Shown one piece after another: positions 6,601 through 8,527 of a DNA stretch of 8,527 nt. Each line of letters begins with the position of its first letter. Within the stretch, counting starts at the first letter, position 1. Position numbers and translations under genes: made by a program. Source of the DNA: Glaciecola sp047637355 (GTDB lineage Bacteria > Pseudomonadota > Gammaproteobacteria > Enterobacterales > Alteromonadaceae); the NCBI GenBank assembly GCA_047637355.1, contig JBLIKA010000130.1, forward strand, positions 1-8,527. The letters are read 5' to 3'. The notes under the pieces were generated by a model, which saw nothing but the letters and a program-made list of their open reading frames with translations, was not told the DNA's origin and searched no databases.

Positions 6601-7405
6601 GTGGAACGAATACTGATTTGGTACCTGATCCATTACTACATCCTTGTCCAGACCTACAAGCTTTCGCTTCGTAGCTATATGTTCCTGGAGTGCTGGTTCG
6701 GTCTATATTCCTATTGGTGCCAACATAAATTAAATCGCCATTCTCATATACCTGATATCGTAAAACATTAGAAACTGCAGTCCAAGTTACTGAATATACC
6801 CCATCTTCATCTGTAGAAGGAGCGTTTACAATTGGTGCAGGAATGTACACTTGAACGTTAGATGCATTAGAATATTCGCCACATCCTTGACCGTCTCGAC
6901 ATACACGAACTTGATACGAATAATTTCCGGGCGGTTTTGTGCGAGTATTGCTTGTTCCAGTACCGCTATATACGAGCTGGTTGTTTTCTAGCAACTCATA
7001 TCTCTTAACGTATGCTTCTAGGCTCCATGAAATTGTGAATGAACCATTATCAACCTCTGAAGGCACCGCTAACGAGGGTGTTGGAATGATAACAGTTGTT
7101 GATGCTGGAACGGAGTAGCTGCCACAGCCTTGACCGCTAATACAGGCTCTCACTTTATAGCTATATACACCCTTTGGCCTTTTGGCCCGAACCATCGAAG
7201 TTGCATTACCAATATATTTGCGGATGTCGTTTTCCCAAACTTCGTACCGCAGGACGTTAGGCACAGAACTCCATGAAACGGTAAAATCACCATCATTATC
7301 ATTTGCTGGAGCTGTTATTGTAGGGGTAGGTATGGAGGCCAAAACATTGGGTATCGCCAATACTGCAATTATGCAAAATACTGCGAACTTTAAATACTTC
7401 ATCAT
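3641..7405 (-). CDS. Secreted FN3-G8-beta-helix protein, CEMIP/TMEM2-like
   Basis: This encodes about 1254 residues. AAGGA (7411-7415) lies 5 bases before the ATG at 7405 and 8 before the ATG at 7402, so one of these is the start; the frame also extends to a TTG at 7429. Numbering from that TTG, residues 10-31 are a signal peptide. Three fibronectin-III-like domains follow (about 35-115, 117-197, 199-276), each ending in a Cys pair such as RACISGQGC. A beta domain with Cys303/Cys344 spans 280-395. A G8 domain (about 400-555) carries LTIASNQEVVMYGNYDFD, NIEINGILRC and MAMNGGTISLHGK. A parallel beta-helix of the CEMIP/KIAA1199 type follows (GRYPFHWHRTGDVGG 658-672, RCVTVHATNYATVENNVC 686-703, GHGFFLEEGHEEHN 708-721, TFWISNPNNTVEGNVAAG 758-775). 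Animal homologues bind or depolymerise hyaluronan. Here an extracellular glycan is the likely ligand or substrate; enzymatic activity is inferred. No C-terminal membrane or sorting signal is evident, so release is likely. The gene stands alone with its own promoter between direct repeats. Confidence 0.88.
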   Translation of the reverse strand: MMKYLKFAVFCIIAVLAIPNVLASIPTPTITAPANDNDGDFTVSWSSVPNVLRYEVWENDIRKYIGNATSMVRAKRPKGVYSYKVRACISGQGCGSYSVPASTTVIIPTPSLAVPSEVDNGSFTISWSLEAYVKRYELLENNQLVYSGTGTSNTRTKPPGNYSYQVRVCRDGQGCGEYSNASNVQVYIPAPIVNAPSTDEDGVYSVTWTAVSNVLRYQVYENGDLIYVGTNRNIDRTSTPGTYSYEAKACRSGQGCSNGSGTKSVFVPPKVEEILGNVSNITRSLDSVTVEGWSCHSNVNESNDVDIYLDNNGIKTFIGSYPANTAHSDNSISINCSTSNIPHKFLAQIDSQELIDLGATGGKVVVYGTSVNGSISDTELPNSGSLSFPNTVLQRLSSLQPTDGKLTIASNQEVVMYGNYDFDNIEINGILRCTTGSPDIVLKAESIMVMGSQARFECGSNSYPFQGNFNIRVKSVGNVVDGFTAGMRIMAMNGGTISLHGKDTGKKWGVLNRHASKGDNSIIVESDIVIAINETIVIAPTSFDYSQAEQRVITDIEYTDSGAEKELFFGSPLIYDHIGRSVEYPDAFGDTTLDMRANVAVLDRNIKISPDSPNTTDSTKIGGDMMIMSGSKGYLSAVQFDRMGKMGELGRYPFHWHRTGDVGGQYIKNSSITNSYQRCVTVHATNYATVENNVCFNNYGHGFFLEEGHEEHNILRNNIGILAKKPDDNRDLLHSERTSKQMDRFAAPSTFWISNPNNTVEGNVAAGYEGTGFWMAFSQKLGCIESIEGVECRFHKDVNEPYDAYYPARMPTKSFRNNRAYSGLIGFTWDGAPDGASTNNSKNEFDRETQSTHYYGYMLGDTVVEYEFPNLTAFRNINTGIYYRGTKAKFDNFKAADNGVSLFVAYTQNFTNSLVVGESEFLNDVERKIQFDNSDWKHGKFGVTHFKKMKGFVTYDGPSHLENVYFAGFPEDKKLYSEYDFYQNGPFTDSSGTLFDFDLTTSPIHLFGGSTHYEHKVSNIRFEGNPYYKINFHDDKNDGWMDASNHVRIRDVTGSISGQVNHLIVPDVNILSDSRCILGKADSNSLVCSYEMGVFWMRNVKINGGTTIYNRLDFLATRSDGMQYGPLEESYQLNTKLGIIMDSYSYTVDLTTSYNDNVDYLSEIPILFEHEEENSYSPIITLRGVSHYCVDDTKRRVLSIAELSMSESSAYYMDVNGEISFRFKTENKVEFNDSAYRSQIFTLSYRDNPCPSPM

Positions 7406-7445
7406 TAGATTCCTTTTTACAAAAAGCAATTCCTTAAAGTAGGCG

Positions 7446-7474
7446 AATATAACCTAGATATGTGAGTGGTTCAA
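7446..7474 (-). promoter_or_regulatory. Sigma70 promoter of the G8-protein gene
   Basis: On the minus strand TTGAAC (7469-7474) and TATATT (7446-7451) are separated by exactly 17 bases, a near-consensus promoter. Transcription would start near 7439, giving a leader of about 35 bases that contains the ribosome binding site at 7411-7415. The promoter lies inside the repeat-bracketed segment, so the gene would keep it if moved. Confidence 0.65.
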
Positions 7475-7640
7475 ATTTCGATGGCTTGATGTGTTATCAA
7501 AGACGTCTGTGTAGAGCAAGAAATGGTTACGCTGTACTTAGCCATTTCAATTGGCATCACCAGGGCAATCGCATTAAAATATTTGTAGCAGTTTCAGCAA
7601 GTAATACCAATTACATTAATTCTGTGATCTAATAGTAGGT

Positions 7641-7739
7641 ATGAAATATATTACTCAAGACTTAACGAAGACATCCAAAATAGCACAATTGTTTAAGCCA
7701 CTTTTAAAGACTGTCAAGTTGAGTTGGGTGTCTAGTTAA
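7641..7739 (+). pseudogene. Short 5' gene fragment running into the repeat
   Basis: An ATG follows TAGGT closely and opens MKYITQDLTKTSKIAQLF followed by KPLL. The frame then crosses into the repeat end (KTVKLSWVSS) and stops at 7739. The first 22 residues look like the N-terminus of a transposase: the motif TKTSKIAQLF is also encoded by the 27-bp repeat at 2823-2849, and IS-end-like sequence (taccaattacattaatt) lies just upstream at 7608. I read it as a gene truncated by insertion or recombination; the family is not established. Confidence 0.35.
7668..7694. repeat. 27-bp repeat, right copy
   Basis: Matches 2823-2849 with one mismatch (A for G near the end). It lies in the coding part of the short 5' fragment starting at 7641, which suggests that both copies derive from the same mobile element. 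Confidence 0.8.
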
Positions 7740-7740
7740 C
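7703..7740. repeat. 38-bp partial copy of the 147-bp repeat end
   Basis: Identical except for one base to the last 38 bp of the left 147-bp repeat (3344-3381), ending in the same TGTCTAGTTAAC. The full right copy starts only a few bases later, so two repeat ends stand in tandem 152 bp apart. Confidence 0.85.
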
Positions 7741-7745
7741 ACTTG

Positions 7746-7892
7746 ACGCAATGATAATAAGGCGTATCGATCAAACTCACTTGGCTGTTTCGAGACCAAG
7801 GCATAACTCACCATTTGACTAAAAAATAAACGATTAAATTAAGCGTAGTTCAGCCTTAAAAACCGTCAAGTTGAGGTGGGTGTCTAGTTAAC
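7746..7892. repeat. 147-bp direct repeat, right copy
   Basis: Gap-free partner of 3235-3381 at about 93% identity, in the same orientation. Its right end (7892) coincides with the first base of an open frame that lacks a normal start codon, so the repeat probably marks an insertion or recombination junction. Confidence 0.9.
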
Positions 7893-8266
7893 TGTTTTTC
7901 GTAATTAAAGATAATGATGCAAAGGTTATTTCTAATCTTGAATGGGAGTGGCGAGAACCTAAAGATAAAGAAAAGGTAAACGAAGTAAGGCAACTTCGTG
8001 AGGCAAGAGAAAACTGTGATTTCTCAGTATTTGTTACATATTCTAATAACAAATGCCATGAAGAAAATATGCAATCAGTTATTGATCAGTGGGGGGAATC
8101 TACTCATCCATTAGTTTTAATCGTTATTAGATTTAATCGGAAAGGTAAGCGAGTATTTAATTTAATGGAAACTCACCATATCCAAAATGGTAATATTAAA
8201 AAAATTAGAAGCCAGCCTGCATTACCTTGGGAAGCAAGGGGCAAGCGGTGGGAGGACTGGAGCTGA
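7892..8266 (+). CDS. Truncated ORF of unknown function between repeat and intron
   Basis: An open frame of 124 codons begins exactly at the repeat edge (LFFVIKDNDAKVISNLEW...) and ends KRWEDWS at TGA 8264-8266. It has no ATG before codon 60 (8069). A start at 8069 would discard well-formed sequence such as EVRQLREARENCDFSVFV (residues 33-50). The 5' end was therefore probably lost to the repeat. The last base of the stop codon is also the predicted terminal base of the intron on the other strand, so the 3' end may be artificial too. The composition is soluble and mixed alpha/beta: a charged helix around residues 20-45, then strand-like segments FSVFVTY and PLVLIVIRF. No family is recognised. 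It is probably not functional unless ATG 8069 or a rare start codon is used. Confidence 0.45.
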   Translation: MFFVIKDNDAKVISNLEWEWREPKDKEKVNEVRQLREARENCDFSVFVTYSNNKCHEENMQSVIDQWGESTHPLVLIVIRFNRKGKRVFNLMETHHIQNGNIKKIRSQPALPWEARGKRWEDWS

Positions 8267-8324
8267 TCGGGTAGCCGGCCAGGCCCCCACACCACCCTGC
8301 ATGCGGCTCCGCACAGGGCGGTTC
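8266..8324 (-). ncRNA. Group II intron 3' end (domains V and VI), class C-like
   Basis: On the minus strand 8324-8291 is exactly 34 bases and folds as domain V: stem CCGCCCTG/CAGGGTGG, a 2-base TG bulge on the 3' side, then an upper TGCG/CGCA stem. The triad near its base reads CGC, as in class C introns, rather than AGC. The next 25 bases (8290-8266) form a domain VI hairpin with GGGGGCC pairing to GGCT-A-CCC. It leaves one bulged A (complement of 8272) seven bases from the end, the expected branch point, and finishes in GAT, fitting the AY rule. Domains I-IV and the reverse transcriptase are absent upstream, where 16-bp repeats stand instead, so this is an inactive fragment. Confidence 0.7.
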
Positions 8325-8334
8325 CTAAAGAGAA

Positions 8335-8399
8335 GAAAACAGGGGGTCAAAGAAAACAGGGGGTCAAGTCGCTTTTTTAAGAAGAAAACAGGGGGTCAA
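8335..8399. repeat. Three copies of a 16-bp repeat
   Basis: GAAAACAGGGGGTCAA occurs exactly at 8335-8350, 8352-8367 and 8384-8399. The first two are separated by 1 base and the third by 16 bases including a T6 run. Similar GGGGTCA words border Y1-type elements in related bacteria, and the inverse (tctgacccc) occurs at 3601-3608. The repeats directly adjoin the truncated end of the intron. Confidence 0.85.
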
Positions 8400-8431
8400 A
8401 TCGGAATGGCACTTAAATAAGGAATTAACCA

Positions 8432-8524
8432 TTGATATTAAATGATTATTTCATCCTTTTAGTGTGGCCATTTTTTAATATCTCTTCCTTTGCTATAGCT
8501 CTTGGTTTCATTAATAATTTATAA
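8432..8524 (+). CDS. Possible 30-residue hydrophobic peptide
   Basis: A TTG start with AAGGA about 10 bases upstream opens MILNDYFILLVWPFF followed by NISSFAIALGFINNL and a TAA stop. It would be one membrane-spanning segment. AT-rich DNA often yields such frames by chance and the start is not ATG, so support is weak. Nothing else is visible from 8400 to the window end. Confidence 0.15.
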   Translation: MILNDYFILLVWPFFNISSFAIALGFINNL

Positions 8525-8527
8525 GGC

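Noticed and set aside
7182..7442. Plus-strand open frame opposite the signal peptide and first FN3 domain.
   Set aside because: Antisense to a well-supported coding region and overlapping its promoter; no independent support.
2695..8324. One single group II intron spanning the region between the 5' and 3' fragments.
   Set aside because: The 5' piece is on the plus strand and the 3' piece on the minus strand, and no reverse transcriptase is encoded between them.
8187..8420. Plus-strand frame of 77 codons across the intron end and 16-bp repeats.
   Set aside because: It crosses domain V-VI and the repeats, giving a low-complexity basic translation; explained by the RNA and repeat structure.

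Overview
The window looks like accessory DNA of a marine gammaproteobacterium, most likely an Alteromonadales relative such as Shewanella or Pseudoalteromonas. This rests on the AT-rich spacers, the style of the promoters, and the IS66, Y1-transposase and group II intron relics; no sequence search was possible. Nothing in it is a housekeeping gene. It holds three intact genes, all on the minus strand and each apparently transcribed on its own, set among mobile-element debris.

Left part (1-2354). The 3' end of an IS66-family transposase and the element's right end enter from the left edge. Next is a membrane-anchored coiled-coil protein of unknown function (188-1030, minus). An intrinsic terminator follows, then a small secreted four-cysteine protein (1325-1891, minus) with its own terminator and a palindromic site upstream. 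A short signal-peptide-like frame broken by a frameshift lies at 2194-2354.

Middle (2355-3640) contains no intact gene. It holds four perfect copies of an 11-bp tandem repeat, a probable 5' end of a group II intron, a decayed Y1 (HUH) transposase that has lost its catalytic region, and the first copy of a 147-bp direct repeat.

Centre (3641-7474). One large gene encodes a secreted protein of about 1254 residues: signal peptide, three fibronectin-III-like domains with cysteine pairs, a further beta domain, a G8 domain and a long parallel beta-helix of the CEMIP/KIAA1199/TMEM2 type. It has a well-formed sigma70 promoter. Eukaryotic members of this family bind or depolymerise hyaluronan, so an extracellular polysaccharide is the likely substrate; the exact one is unknown.

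Right part (7500-8527). A matching repeat block follows, so the big gene is bracketed by direct repeats in the same order (27-bp motif, then 147-bp repeat). Beyond it are an ORF fragment that abuts the repeat at one end and a group II intron at the other, the domain V-VI 3' end of a class C-like group II intron on the minus strand, three copies of a 16-bp repeat, and AT-rich DNA to the edge. The arrangement suggests that the secreted G8 protein is cargo in a region built by repeated insertion and recombination.
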